A stretch of 64,000 nucleotides of DNA from DASXVU01 sp963732855 (GCA_963732855.1 CAVTBB010000005.1:186001-250000), one strand, 5' to 3'; shown: positions 1 to 8,562, numbered from the stretch's first letter. Notes: a model not told the origin generated them from the sequence alone. A program made the numbers and translations.

Positions 1-1478
1 GGGACTGGGTCGAATCGCTGCAATGGGACTGGGTCATTTCCCGTCAGCGATATTTCGCTACGCCCATACCGGTCTGGGAGTGCGATTCGTGCAAGCACGT
101 GGTGGCGGCGGAGGAGAAGGACTGCTACATCGATCCGACGGTCACGCCCGCTCCGTTCGACAAGTGCCCCAAGTGCGGCACCGGAAAGCTCGTGGGCTGC
201 CCGGACGTGTTCGATACCTGGATGGATTCGTCCGTCTCACCGCTCTACAACACCTTCTGGAAGAGGGACGAGGCCAAGTTCAAAAAGTTGTATCCGATGT
301 CCGTGCGGACGCAGTCGCACGACATCATCCGGACGTGGGCGTTCTACACTATACTGCGTGAGTATCTCATCACCGGGCAGATCCCGTGGAAGGACATCAT
401 GATCCACGGGTTCATCATGTCGCCGGACGGGACGCCGATGCACACGTCCGCAGGCAACGTCATCGACCCGATGCCGCTGCTGGAGACGTACGGCACGGAC
501 GCCATGCGGTACTACGCCTGCACCTGCGCCCTCGGCGAAGATAACGCATTCAGGGAGAAGGACGTCATCCACGGCAAGAAGCTTGCGACGAAAATGTGGA
601 ACCTGGGCAAGTTCGTGGAGATGGTGGTCAAAGAAAAGCCTAAGGAAGAAGGGCTGCACCTGATCGACAAGTGGATATTGTCCAAGTTCTCGAAGATGGT
701 TCTGGCGACGACGGAATGCTACGACCATTACCTGTTCGACAAGGCGATGAAGGAAGTAGAGCAGTTCGCCTGGCACGAGTTCGCCGATCACTACGTGGAG
801 ATGGTGAAGTCGAGGGTGAAGGACGATTACGATGAAGGCGTTCGCTACACGCTTTACACCGTCTACCTGGGCATCATCAAGATGATGGCACCCATGATGC
901 CGCACGTGACCGAGGACGCGTATCAATCCGGATTCGCTTCATTGGACGGAAGCAAGAGCATCCATGTGGCAAAATGGCCGACGGCGGTCCTATCCGATGA
1001 GCAGGCGGAGAAGGACGGTGACCTGATCCGTGACGTGATCGGAGCGATACGTACCTACAAGTCGGAAAGGAAGCTCTCCCTCAACTCGGAGATCGAGATG
1101 GTGGAGATCATCGGGGACGCCTCGGACAAGTTCGTCGGTTCGGAGATGGACATTTCCTCGACAGTAAGAGCGAAGGAGCTAAAACTGGCATCGAAGCTGA
1201 ACCTGGAGGAGAAGGTCATAGCGCTGAAGCCGCTGCTGGCGAAGATCGGGCCAACGTTCAAGCAGAAGGCGAAGGAGGTCACGGACCGCATCAAGGCGCT
1301 GGACACCGAGAAGGACGCTGACGCAGTAGCTAACGGTACCTACGAGTTCGAACTTTCCGACGGAACGAAGGTAACGCTGAGCCGTGAGTTCGTCGACATC
1401 GAGAAGAAGATGACGCTCCAGGGCAAAGCGGTCGACACCGTCCAGGTCGGGGAATTGCTCATCGCCATCCAGCCATGA
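1..1478 (+). CDS. valS: Valyl-tRNA synthetase, C-terminal part (5' end outside window)
   Basis: Cytosolic class I aminoacyl-tRNA synthetase that charges tRNA-Val. The frame is open from the window edge (first full codon at base 3) and gives WDWVISRQRYFATPIPVW, the classic synthetase core segment, followed by a zinc-binding insertion with CDSCKH and CPKCGTGKLVGC, then DVFDTWMDSS, HDIIRTWAFYTI, the catalytic-loop region, and the helical anticodon-binding domain. The C-terminal 150 residues are a charged helical tail. The usual KMSKS loop is replaced by PMHTSAGN, aligned by the following NVIDP. Missing is the N-terminal half with the HIGH motif and most of the editing domain. The next gene downstream is convergent. 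The identification is secure; whether the odd KMSKS is lineage-typical cannot be told from this sequence. Confidence 0.95.
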   Translation, partial: DWVESLQWDWVISRQRYFATPIPVWECDSCKHVVAAEEKDCYIDPTVTPAPFDKCPKCGTGKLVGCPDVFDTWMDSSVSPLYNTFWKRDEAKFKKLYPMSVRTQSHDIIRTWAFYTILREYLITGQIPWKDIMIHGFIMSPDGTPMHTSAGNVIDPMPLLETYGTDAMRYYACTCALGEDNAFREKDVIHGKKLATKMWNLGKFVEMVVKEKPKEEGLHLIDKWILSKFSKMVLATTECYDHYLFDKAMKEVEQFAWHEFADHYVEMVKSRVKDDYDEGVRYTLYTVYLGIIKMMAPMMPHVTEDAYQSGFASLDGSKSIHVAKWPTAVLSDEQAEKDGDLIRDVIGAIRTYKSERKLSLNSEIEMVEIIGDASDKFVGSEMDISSTVRAKELKLASKLNLEEKVIALKPLLAKIGPTFKQKAKEVTDRIKALDTEKDADAVANGTYEFELSDGTKVTLSREFVDIEKKMTLQGKAVDTVQVGELLIAIQP

Positions 1479-1487
1479 AGAAACCAA

Positions 1488-1514
1488 ACCGTTTTCCTTT
1501 TCTCTCCTTTTATT
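1488..1514 (+). terminator. T-rich archaeal-type terminator after valS
   Basis: Immediately after the valS stop codon there are several T runs (GTTTTCC, TTTTCTC, CTTTTATT) within about 27 bases and no strong hairpin, the usual look of intrinsic termination in archaea. It lies between convergent genes. Confidence 0.5.
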
Positions 1515-1516
1515 GA

Positions 1517-1894
1517 TCATCTCTGTGCGACGATCGCGATGAACCATATCGCGAATGCCGCTCCCAGAAGGATTAGGCCGGATTGAAGGTGGCCGATGAT
1601 AGTGAAACCCGAGAGGAAAGCGAACATCATGCCGATGATGCCTAGCCCGCCGCATACACGATAGCCGCGCCACATCGTCTTGATCGGCTTGATGATCGAG
1701 TCGTGCATCAACCAGACAATGACCAGGAGCGCAAAGATAGCGGCATACTGGACATACTGCTCGGTCTCATTGATAAGTGTGTTAAAAAGAACGCCGCCCG
1801 GGCTGAATCCCAAAGATCCGAAAAGACCGAAGGTGAACATCGAGATTATCGGTTTTACCGAACGATACCGTCTCCTACGTCTAACTATTCCCAT
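1517..1894 (-). CDS. Small hypothetical membrane protein
   Basis: A 125-residue protein not recognised as a named family. It starts with a basic cluster (MGIVRRRRRYRS) and has about three or four hydrophobic segments: residues about 15-35, 46-65 (YAAIFALLVIVWLM), 78-100 (GGLGIIGMMFAFLSGFTII) and 104-122 (GLILLGAAFAIWFIAIVA). The positive N-terminus suggests an inside orientation of the start. It is convergent with valS and shares no operon with neighbours. No catalytic motif is visible. Coding status is supported by the clean hydrophobic periodicity; function is unknown. Confidence 0.65.
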   Translation of the reverse strand: MGIVRRRRRYRSVKPIISMFTFGLFGSLGFSPGGVLFNTLINETEQYVQYAAIFALLVIVWLMHDSIIKPIKTMWRGYRVCGGLGIIGMMFAFLSGFTIIGHLQSGLILLGAAFAIWFIAIVAQR

Positions 1895-1993
1895 CCCAAG
1901 ATGAGAATGCGTTTCTCTATTATAAATGGATGAAACGAGCTATATTTTTCTGCGATTTACTTGGCGATGGGTGTGCCAGTTAGCGACAATAAG

Positions 1994-2000
1994 TTTAAAT
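1994..2000 (+). promoter_or_regulatory. TATA box of the tRNA-Gly gene
   Basis: TTTAAAT lies 35 bases before the first base of the tRNA, preceded by purine-rich AAG as a possible BRE. The spacing is right for transcription starting a few bases upstream of the mature tRNA. Confidence 0.55.
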
Positions 2001-2034
2001 GGGATTTGCCTATTCGTGGATAGGCACACACCGT

Positions 2035-2107
2035 GTGGGCGTAGTGTAGCTGGTTATCACTCGTGCTTGCCAAGCACGAGACTCGGGTTCGAATCCCGAC
2101 GCCCGCA
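2035..2107 (+). tRNA. tRNA-Gly (anticodon GCC)
   Basis: A complete 73-base cloverleaf. The acceptor stem GTGGGCG pairs with CGCCCGC (one U-G wobble at the second pair), TA occupies positions 8-9, the anticodon arm is CGTGC-TTGCCAA-GCACG with anticodon GCC, and the T arm is TCGGG-TTCGAAT-CCCGA. The discriminator is A and CCA is not encoded, as is common in archaea. No intron is seen in the anticodon loop. Confidence 0.97.
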
Positions 2108-2233
2108 CTTCTTGTCATATCCATTACCCAAGGATGTTTCTATGATTGGCCTACGATACGATATGAAGCAACATCGTTGCCGGCGATCTTATCTTGCCGC
2201 AATCCTGGTTTGTTAGGAAATAGCCGGGTCTAT

Positions 2234-2476
2234 TCAATCCATGTAGAACACCTCGGTCACGTTCTTACCCGATTCGGTTATCTCCGGATGCTTCCTGTGA
2301 CCTTCCTTCCCGTTGACCCATCCCTGCTTGATCCACCCGTCGATGAAGTGCCTGGAATAGTACATCTTAGCCGCCTGGAGCCCCTCCCTCTTAAGATTCT
2401 CCGGCTGATGTTCCCATACGCCGGCTTCGGTCAGCGCCTTGATCATCTCACCGTACTTCGTGCTCTTCTTGCTCAC
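2234..2476 (-). CDS. Winged-helix C-terminal part of a split HFX_2341-like regulator
   Basis: Eighty residues opening at a GTG with a plausible ribosome site (GAAAGG) six bases upstream. The C-terminal half reads like a winged helix: SRHFIDGWIKQGWVN followed by a charged turn and ITESGKNVTEVFYMD. It lies 20 bases after the CARF-domain gene, in another frame. Reading its frame upstream of the GTG gives GLRILRERIVSKKS, which continues naturally from the end of the upstream protein, so both were probably one gene; removing one G from a GGGG run at about 2500 joins them. It may still be translated separately because of its own start and ribosome site. Confidence 0.6.
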   Translation of the reverse strand: MSKKSTKYGEMIKALTEAGVWEHQPENLKREGLQAAKMYYSRHFIDGWIKQGWVNGKEGHRKHPEITESGKNVTEVFYMD

Positions 2477-2496
2477 TATCCTTTCACGCAGGATCC

Positions 2497-3102
2497 TCAG
2501 CCCCAGACCAGGTCCCGGGGCGGCATTTCGATCGGGAACACCGGGAGCGGGACCGGGTCACGGACCTCTTTAGCGTTTCCAACTGGTTTGTCGTTCTCAA
2601 AGTAAGCTTTGCGTATCCCTTCCTCGTTAGGGATAGTGTACTTTTTCACATGGACGGTGAACGGTTTCACACCCTCGACCATCATCGCCGCCACGGTCGC
2701 CGCCGCGGCAAATTCAGACGTGCCAGCCGATATGTTGACGTAGACATCATTTCCTTCCACCCGTTCCTTGGTCATGATGGAGACCAGCTTTTCGAGGAGA
2801 ATGCTGAACCGGTAGACCTCGATATTGACCTCTTCGACCTGGTCAATGCCCTTATCTTTCAATGACCTGACGACCTCATCATAGAACTCCGCATAGACGG
2901 TCCCGGGGTTCCCAAAATGAAGGATGTAGATCTTTTCCGCCTTGATGTAATCGATCGGTTGCGTCACCTTCACAGTCTCGAACGTGACGCAGCAGATCAT
3001 CACCCGGCGTTGGGCCTTCATCGGCATTAGGGCGTTGGACCGTTCCTTATCCGCCTTGTTTACCTTCCCGTCCTTCGAGTTTACCTCTGCGACCGACTGC
3101 AT
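2497..3102 (-). CDS. CARF-like sensor domain, HFX_2341 (DUF6293) family, N-terminal part
   Basis: A Rossmann-like CARF-related ligand-sensing domain of about 200 residues. Family hallmarks seen are the strand KAEKIYILHFG, an amphipathic helix with AEFYDEVVRSLKDKGI, and the glycine/serine loop NDVYVNISAGTSEFAAAAT with AAMMVEG after it, corresponding to the VYVNVSTGSK signature of HFX_2341 proteins. In the family this domain precedes a winged helix and the proteins are haloarchaeal and methanogen transcription regulators; CARF domains bind nucleotide second messengers. Here translation stops at PPRDLVWG just where the linker to the helix-turn-helix should run on. The first 30 residues are low-complexity and a later start is possible. 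No CRISPR genes are near. Confidence 0.75.
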   Translation of the reverse strand: MQSVAEVNSKDGKVNKADKERSNALMPMKAQRRVMICCVTFETVKVTQPIDYIKAEKIYILHFGNPGTVYAEFYDEVVRSLKDKGIDQVEEVNIEVYRFSILLEKLVSIMTKERVEGNDVYVNISAGTSEFAAAATVAAMMVEGVKPFTVHVKKYTIPNEEGIRKAYFENDKPVGNAKEVRDPVPLPVFPIEMPPRDLVWG

Positions 3103-3129
3103 CCTATCATCTCGATAACAATTATAACG

Positions 3130-3143
3130 ATTATAACGTTATA
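3130..3143 (-). promoter_or_regulatory. TATA/palindrome before the CARF regulator
   Basis: TATAACGTTATA is a perfect 12-base palindrome centred about 35 bases before the start codon, overlapping the likely TATA box; the half motif ATTATAACG also repeats just upstream at about 3121. The position fits a leaderless mRNA promoter and the symmetry fits an operator. The 13-mer ATTATAACGTTAT occurs again at 16128-16140. Confidence 0.45.
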
Positions 3144-3208
3144 TAAATTATCTTCCTGAGACCGATTCTGAGGCTGCCAACGCCCTCTGGGATTAGAGGC
3201 TAAGCAGC

Positions 3209-4009
3209 TCAAACCCTCAGCTGTCTCACCACTCCGACATACGTCTCCTTGTCTATGCCTAGGTGGTGGGCGGCTTTTTCCGCCACTTCATCATTGATGG
3301 CGTTCAGCGCTCTTCGACAATACTCTGGATATTCCATTCGGACCGCGGAGAGTATCTCCCGGAAATTGATTTTTGAATGCCAAATTATGGCGTAAATGTC
3401 GCAGGCGTCCTTCCAGAGCTTGTCCTCCTTCGTCCGATCAGGCATAGCCTTAAGTTTGGTGGCAAGCAGGATGTGAGGCGGGGGAATGATCACCCTGGCG
3501 CTATTGATCGTTTCTGGAATACCACATTTCTCTTCGAACACTCGTGAAATGAATGGTTCGTCCATCGGGTCGGCCCTGAAGTATTGTCTGTGCTTTGGAT
3601 GTACGTTGTCCACCATCATGTCGACATACAGATAGATCATGTCATACAGGTTCATACTGCTGGCCGCCCTCTCGTCAATCGTTTCTCCGGTGTCCCTTCT
3701 GATGATCCTACAATAACGGAAAGATCCATGGGGCTTATAGCCGACCCTGTCGAGGACCGCAAGAGCCTTTGCGTAAGTGCAATTTTGCAGGGCTTCATCA
3801 TCGCAATCGGCGTCAACGTGAAATCCAAGGTCGATATCCTTTGAACCGAGATAGGGAACGCCTTGTTCTTTCCGATAAGATTCGTTCACGGTGAGGTATA
3901 CTGCCCATCCTCCGATCAGAAGGAATGGTTCCGGCAATTCTTTAGATAGAGCTTCCAGCGCCTCCAAGGCGGTGTCCGTCTCTTGCCGGTCGTAGAGCTG
4001 AACCGTCAT
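3209..4009 (-). CDS. AbiEii-like nucleotidyltransferase toxin
   Basis: A 266-residue DNA polymerase beta-superfamily nucleotidyltransferase. Near residue 30 it has LLIGGWAVYL, and then SKDIDLGF, together the GG...DxD catalytic signature; the C-terminal part holds a helical domain with DACDIYAI and a PPPHILLATKLKAM segment typical of AbiEii/MNT-like proteins that recognise KLxA-type helices. AbiEii toxins block growth by modifying tRNA or other nucleic-acid targets. The start overlaps the upstream gene stop by four bases (ATGA), so the two are translationally coupled, antitoxin first, as in AbiE systems. The biochemical target cannot be inferred from sequence. Confidence 0.8.
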   Translation of the reverse strand: MTVQLYDRQETDTALEALEALSKELPEPFLLIGGWAVYLTVNESYRKEQGVPYLGSKDIDLGFHVDADCDDEALQNCTYAKALAVLDRVGYKPHGSFRYCRIIRRDTGETIDERAASSMNLYDMIYLYVDMMVDNVHPKHRQYFRADPMDEPFISRVFEEKCGIPETINSARVIIPPPHILLATKLKAMPDRTKEDKLWKDACDIYAIIWHSKINFREILSAVRMEYPEYCRRALNAINDEVAEKAAHHLGIDKETYVGVVRQLRV

Positions 4010-4620
4010 AGATACACCTTCCTTACCAGGTTATCGGCGGCCTCGGCGCACTCCGAACCCGTCCGGTAAAGGTCCACTATCAGTTGCTGTATGGATACTA
4101 CTGGCCATCCCTGCACCTCATACTTCTCGAAGAAGACCTGCTCATCTGAAATGATGACCCTGAGATTCCCCTTCCCGACGTATCCGTTCGCGATCAGACA
4201 GGAGTGCCATTTCATGGCATCCTTCCTTTTGATATAGATTTCGTGGTATCGAGGAAATAGATAGTGACCGACCAGGTTCTCCGCGAAGTACCCAGTAAAT
4301 GCATAGTCCATTACTGAGTTCTTCAGGACCGATTCAGGGTCCTGGAGGTGGTATTCCCTGAAGACCCGGTTGTCCTTCCTTCCCGCCCATTCCATGAAGA
4401 TCCCTTTCGGATCTTTCAATTTGCCGTCCGCAATAAGCGATTCCTTCTTCAATTGAGTCAAAATTCGATGTGCCCAGCTATAGCTTACATCGGCCTCTTT
4501 CGCTATCCGGTACCATGTCAGGTTGGAAATCTTGCGGCTGAGGAGGATGCGGTATATCCGTTCGACCTTGTCCCCGCTAGCATTATGGGGATCTAAGGAC
4601 GTGATTCTCACATATATCAC
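4006..4620 (-). CDS. AbiEi-like winged-helix antitoxin/repressor
   Basis: A 204-residue protein beginning at GTG, with an N-terminal winged helix (VERIYRILLSRKISNLTWYRI then ADVSYSWAHRILTQLKKESLI) and a C-terminal domain with YAFTGYFAENLVGHYLFP and a conserved-looking VSIQQLIVDLYRTGSECAEAA end, which resembles the nucleotidyltransferase-partner domain of AbiEi. In AbiE systems the antitoxin represses its own operon through repeats in the promoter and counters the toxin without stable binding. The upstream region carries a 22-base direct repeat that suits this. Sequence of the C-terminal domain is divergent, so the family call rests partly on the neighbour. Confidence 0.72.
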   Translation of the reverse strand: MIYVRITSLDPHNASGDKVERIYRILLSRKISNLTWYRIAKEADVSYSWAHRILTQLKKESLIADGKLKDPKGIFMEWAGRKDNRVFREYHLQDPESVLKNSVMDYAFTGYFAENLVGHYLFPRYHEIYIKRKDAMKWHSCLIANGYVGKGNLRVIISDEQVFFEKYEVQGWPVVSIQQLIVDLYRTGSECAEAADNLVRKVYL

Positions 4621-4633
4621 AAAACATTACAAC

Positions 4634-4693
4634 TATATAAAATAGACCGTTATATCTGCTTTATGTTATATTATATATAATAGACCGATATAG
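4634..4693. promoter_or_regulatory. Divergent promoter with two 22-base direct repeats
   Basis: Copies at 4634-4655 and 4672-4693 match at 19 of 22 positions; the core is TATAnAATAGACCG followed by TATA, spaced 38 bases start to start. Each copy contains a TATA-like element. The region sits between the antitoxin gene (leftward) and the pRiA4b-like gene (rightward), so it is a good operator candidate for the AbiEi-like repressor. Confidence 0.55.
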
Positions 4694-4737
4694 CATACTT
4701 ATCCAGTTGAAGTATTGGCAAACGATGAAAGTCAAAT

Positions 4738-6025
4738 ATGGCCAACTCCTGGAAATGGAACAAACAACAGCGAGTAGAAATTCAGAAATATGCTGAAAAT
4801 GAATCATCTTCGATCTATATGAGATCCGTCCAGGACAATTCCGGCAGCAACATCGACGATGCGGTCGAGCTTCGCATCCAGGTGAAGGACAGGAAGCCAC
4901 CGGTATGGAGACGGGTCATCGTCCACCCCGACACCGACCTCAAAGAATTGCATCGCCTGATCTCCGTCCTCCTGGGATGGAAAGAGGGACGCAGTCATCA
5001 TTTCGAATTCCGAGGCAGCACGCTTCATCCGGAAGGGATCGAGAACGAGACCCGTCGGATCTCTAAGTTCGCCGTGGGAGCCGTCCTGGTCCATTTCATT
5101 GACGAAAAAGAAGGGCCGGAGTGCAGCGTCATGGTCGTCAGGAAGGACCGCGAACGGACGGACCGATTGCCATTCCTCATCGACGGAATGAGGATGATGG
5201 ACGGCACGGAAAAGGATCCTTACGATATTCTCATCGAAGAGATCGAGGCGAAGCTGAAGTCATTTCGCAGGCACGATGACAAAGTTCCCGACAAGAACGG
5301 CACTTTGGTCGAGCCTTGGCGGGACAGGGCGCTGACCCGGACGGATGATCTACCGGAGGATTTCGCAAAGATCCAACCTGTCATTGAAAAGTTCATGGCC
5401 GGGAAGGGATCGGTCAAACCCTTGGAACCGGCGTCGGTCAAGGTCCCTCCGGACACGCCGGTCGACATCAGGATCGCTCTCAGGGACATGTCGCTCAAGG
5501 TATGGCGGCTCGTGCGCGTCCGTTCCCAGATAACATTCCACGATTCTGCACCGGATCATCCAGGCATCCTTCGGTTGGGAGGACGCGCACCTGTATGAGT
5601 TTGTAGCTGCCGATTCTCATATCCAGTCGTTCGTCGAGGACGAGGTCGGCGATTTTCCCATGGGAATCGATATCATCGACGCCAAGGGCATCAGGCTGAG
5701 GGATATCATGACCGGGAAGGGTTGGTCCATTCCGTACATCTACGATTTTGGGGACGGATGGACGCATACAGTCAAGGTGGTCAAGGTCCATTTGGGAGAG
5801 CCTCCGTTGGATCGGCTCGAACTGCTGGATGGTGCGGGCGCATGCCCTCCGGAGGACTGCGGCGGTTCCTACGGATATCAGGAACTGATCAACATTCTGA
5901 ACGATTCGAAGAATCCAGAACACAATTCAATGGCAGAGTGGTACGGCGGTAACGAACTGGATCCGGCGAAATTTGACATAGATGCCGCCAGGATCAGGGT
6001 CGGATCGCTGAAACGGATGTCGTAA
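4738..6025 (+). pseudogene. Plasmid pRiA4b ORF-3-like protein, frameshifted
   Basis: Two repeats of the pRiA4b ORF-3 fold (PF07929). The first repeat, in 4738-5598, has ELRIQVKDRKPPVWRRV, LKELHRLISVLLGWKE and HHFEF; a linker of about 100 residues follows; the second begins with DIRIALRDMSLKVWRLV. At about 5543, within CACGATTCTGC, the frame changes and resumes as LHRIIQASFGWEDAHLYEF, then IPYIYDFGDGWTHTVKV and CPPEDCGGSYGYQEL, ending at 6025. The last two segments are the most conserved of the family. With the one-base shift undone the product would be about 428 residues. Function of the family is unknown; it is common on mobile elements and in archaeal genomes. Confidence 0.8.
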
Positions 6026-6070
6026 TATAGCTAATAACAACGTGAAGTTAACCGATGATCTGGAGAGAGG

Positions 6071-6700
6071 TCACCGTATCCTGATCGTCAGCTTGCTCTC
6101 GAGCTTGCCCTGGCTGCTCCTGCTGGCCGAATCTAGCAAACGTTCGGCGAACTCACGATACTGGCAGTCCACCGCTTCCATGACGATATCGTCCGAATCC
6201 CGGAACGATAGAACAGGTCTTTACGGATAATGTCGAGCACATCGCCGACATCCGTCGGACCGACCAGCTTGGTCAGAATTACCTCGAACATCAGGGAACC
6301 GAAGTGGCCGTCGAACATCGTCGCCACGCGGTGGCGAACATTTTCTTCTCGTTATTTCTCAACATCCTCACGCGGTCGATGAACAACTGCGAGCAGCGTT
6401 CTGCCAGTTGATTGAATCCATCGAGATCGTACGAGTAACCCTTGTCTGCCTGTATGCATTCCGAGAACATGTCCAGCGCGCTTTCGGCCTGTACCTTCCC
6501 CGGCAGATAGGGGGACATCTCCTCCAATTATCGCAGAATTTCGCCAATTGGCGTACTGTCTGTTGCGGGTCCCCATCGTCCTTGTGGTCCTCGATGCAAT
6601 CACTGAAATGCGCCATGAACCCGAGGTACCAGTCCGTTAAGTCACCCGGATCTTTCTTCTGCTTCCCGTTCATGTCCGAATACTTTGAATGTCTTTCCAT
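6071..6700 (-). pseudogene. Decayed hypothetical gene with three frameshifts
   Basis: A leftward coding trace starting at ATG 6700 (MERHSKYSDMNGKQKK) that runs DWYLGFMAHFSDCIEDHKDD, shifts frame near 6530 to KVQAESALDMFSECIQADKG, shifts near 6320 to VATMFDGHFGSLMFEVI, and shifts again near 6200 to VDCQYREFAERLLDSAS with a stop at 6071. The four segments join into a consistent acidic, helical protein of about 210 residues, so the trace is real although no frame is open throughout. I do not recognise the family. It lies convergent to the preceding pRiA4b-like gene and divergent from the next gene. Confidence 0.6.
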
Positions 6701-6837
6701 GTCATATTCCGTTCGGTTGTCCGTCCTTCGACATTCAGACCTTATTGAATAGCGTCTCCCACCAGATGGCCCATGTGCGATCATGGTCCCATCGATCCGG
6801 GGACGGTTGGTCCTTAGCCTTTGAAAATTCATAAACT

Positions 6838-8337
6838 TTGATAATCTGGGTCCCCATTCCGTTATCCATGCCCCAATTCCCGACCGAGGATCCGATATCC
6901 GATCAGGTGCTCTCCGAACTCTCCCTGTTCCTGGAGTTCGACAATATCGCCTCGCGTTACATCAACACACAGAATCTGGCCTATCAGAAGATCCCGTCCG
7001 ATAAGATTGCCGTCTATGCCGCGGAGATGTTCGAAAGAAAGACCATGCTAGAGGCGCTGAGCATGGGGACATCCTGGTTCCTGGAGATGCTGGACCTGAG
7101 CAGGGGAAGGGAATGGTACATCGCCGACCGGGAACGGCTCTCAAGGCACGCGGTCCTGCTCGCCCTCTTCCCCGATTCCTTCGACTCACAGAACGTCCGC
7201 GCCCACGGGCCATTGACGAGGCCGCTCTTGGCGGAAAGGAAAGCGATCTCGGAGGACTATCCCCACCTTTACCACCCCCGGAGCTGGGGCGAGGTCCCAG
7301 CTGAGGGTAAGAATCTGCCCGACCTGCAGGGGGACTTGGACTGGATGGACCACGACCAGTCCGGCCTGGACGATGACGAGTACGACGTCCAGAAGGACGA
7401 GATGGTGCAGCTGGAGCTGCTCTTCGAGAAAGTGTGGGGGGCCTACCCTGTCTATCTGGAGGAATCGATCTCGATACAGGAAGTGATCGATAGGGCTTTC
7501 GAAGATATCAGCACCGAAGGCGTCAGCCTGCCGGACGACATCGCCGAACTGTTCGCCGCCCGCCATCCGGGGAGCATGTCGGTTCTGCATCGCTTCGTGA
7601 TCGAATCACTGATCTTCCGCTTCATGCTGGAGGAGGGCATGGAGAAGACTATGGAAAGGGGAGAGAAATGGATCGCCGTAGACAAGACCGGGGACAGCCC
7701 CCTCCGGCCTATCTCCCGGGCGGACGCGGACCGGTCCCTGGCCCTGATGGATAAGCTGCTCGGCGATATGCAAGAGGTCAATGACCGCATGATGGACTCG
7801 GCCCAGGCGATGGCCGACCTGAGCGACCACGACTCTTCGTGGAACCTGACCGAGGCTGTGCTGGAACGGACGGAAGGGACCGAACTCTGGCCAGCCATCG
7901 CCCTCCAGGGGGTCATGAACCTGAGAATCGTCAGAGAAAGCGATGGGCGAGCAACTGTCCCGCAGGATCTGGAGAAGGGGGAGAAAGAGAAGGACAGGTC
8001 GCTCACCGCGGCCGGACTGATCGCCATGACGCTGTCGCTGCACTCGCTCGGCCGGGCGAAGGAATCCGATGAATACAAGAAACGCATGATGGACACGATG
8101 CTGTCCGGGATAAGCGAGCCCCGGATCCTGTTCCTCTACCCGGCCGCCGCCTGGGGGTGCCTGGAGATCGGCGCCAAGCAGGAGGCAAGGAAGCTTGCAT
8201 CGGTCGGGCTGAAGTACATACCTGAGGACATGGAAACGGAGCTGGGGAACGAACTGCTGCAGGTCAGACGGCAGGCGGACAGGGTGGAAAGGAAGAGGAA
8301 GGACGCAGTGGTCCCAGCGTCCAAGCGGCACAGGTGA
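6838..8337 (+). CDS. Hypothetical 499-residue protein with TPR-like C-terminus
   Basis: A soluble acidic protein of unknown family; ATG 6868 (MPQFPTED) is an equally good start. The N-terminal half is helical (SELSLFLEFDNIASRYIN) with an aspartate/glutamate-rich stretch around residue 175-190. The C-terminal third shows alternating amphipathic helices, such as LTAAGLIAMTLSLHSLGRAKE and YPAAAWGCLEIGAKQEARKLA, that look like degenerate tetratricopeptide repeats and suggest a protein-binding scaffold. It is intact although both left-hand neighbours are broken. No catalytic motif was found. Confidence 0.75.
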   Translation: MIIWVPIPLSMPQFPTEDPISDQVLSELSLFLEFDNIASRYINTQNLAYQKIPSDKIAVYAAEMFERKTMLEALSMGTSWFLEMLDLSRGREWYIADRERLSRHAVLLALFPDSFDSQNVRAHGPLTRPLLAERKAISEDYPHLYHPRSWGEVPAEGKNLPDLQGDLDWMDHDQSGLDDDEYDVQKDEMVQLELLFEKVWGAYPVYLEESISIQEVIDRAFEDISTEGVSLPDDIAELFAARHPGSMSVLHRFVIESLIFRFMLEEGMEKTMERGEKWIAVDKTGDSPLRPISRADADRSLALMDKLLGDMQEVNDRMMDSAQAMADLSDHDSSWNLTEAVLERTEGTELWPAIALQGVMNLRIVRESDGRATVPQDLEKGEKEKDRSLTAAGLIAMTLSLHSLGRAKESDEYKKRMMDTMLSGISEPRILFLYPAAAWGCLEIGAKQEARKLASVGLKYIPEDMETELGNELLQVRRQADRVERKRKDAVVPASKRHR

Positions 8338-8422
8338 CAACCCAGTCGATATTGATCTGCAATGATCGATGAAGGACCGGCTTATCCTCCTGATCAAGAA
8401 TAGCGTCTATTGGCAGAGTGGT

Positions 8423-8462
8423 CCGTTAGATAATGTTAGATACTGGCCATATTATCTAACGG
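8423..8462. repeat. Palindromic intergenic repeat, copy 1
   Basis: CCGTTAGATAAT (8423-8434) and ATTATCTAACGG (8451-8462) form a perfect 12-base inverted repeat around a 16-base centre that itself contains a further GTTAGATA. A second copy lies at 61713-61752 with the same centre. It sits in the 225-base gap between the convergent 6838-8337 gene and addA, so it could be a terminator hairpin, a protein-binding site or a miniature mobile element. Confidence 0.6.
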
Positions 8463-8562
8463 ATATCTACCGATCATCTTCTTCATCTCGTATCTGCGCC
8501 TCGATCATCCACTCTGGAATTCTGATGCCCGGCGAGAAGAAGACCGAGAAAGCAAGGCACCT

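Noticed and set aside
237..926. Long antisense frames opposite valS, addA, addB and the giant genes
   Set aside because: Their translations are rich in arginine, histidine and proline, without family motifs, and mirror the codon pattern of the real gene on the other strand.
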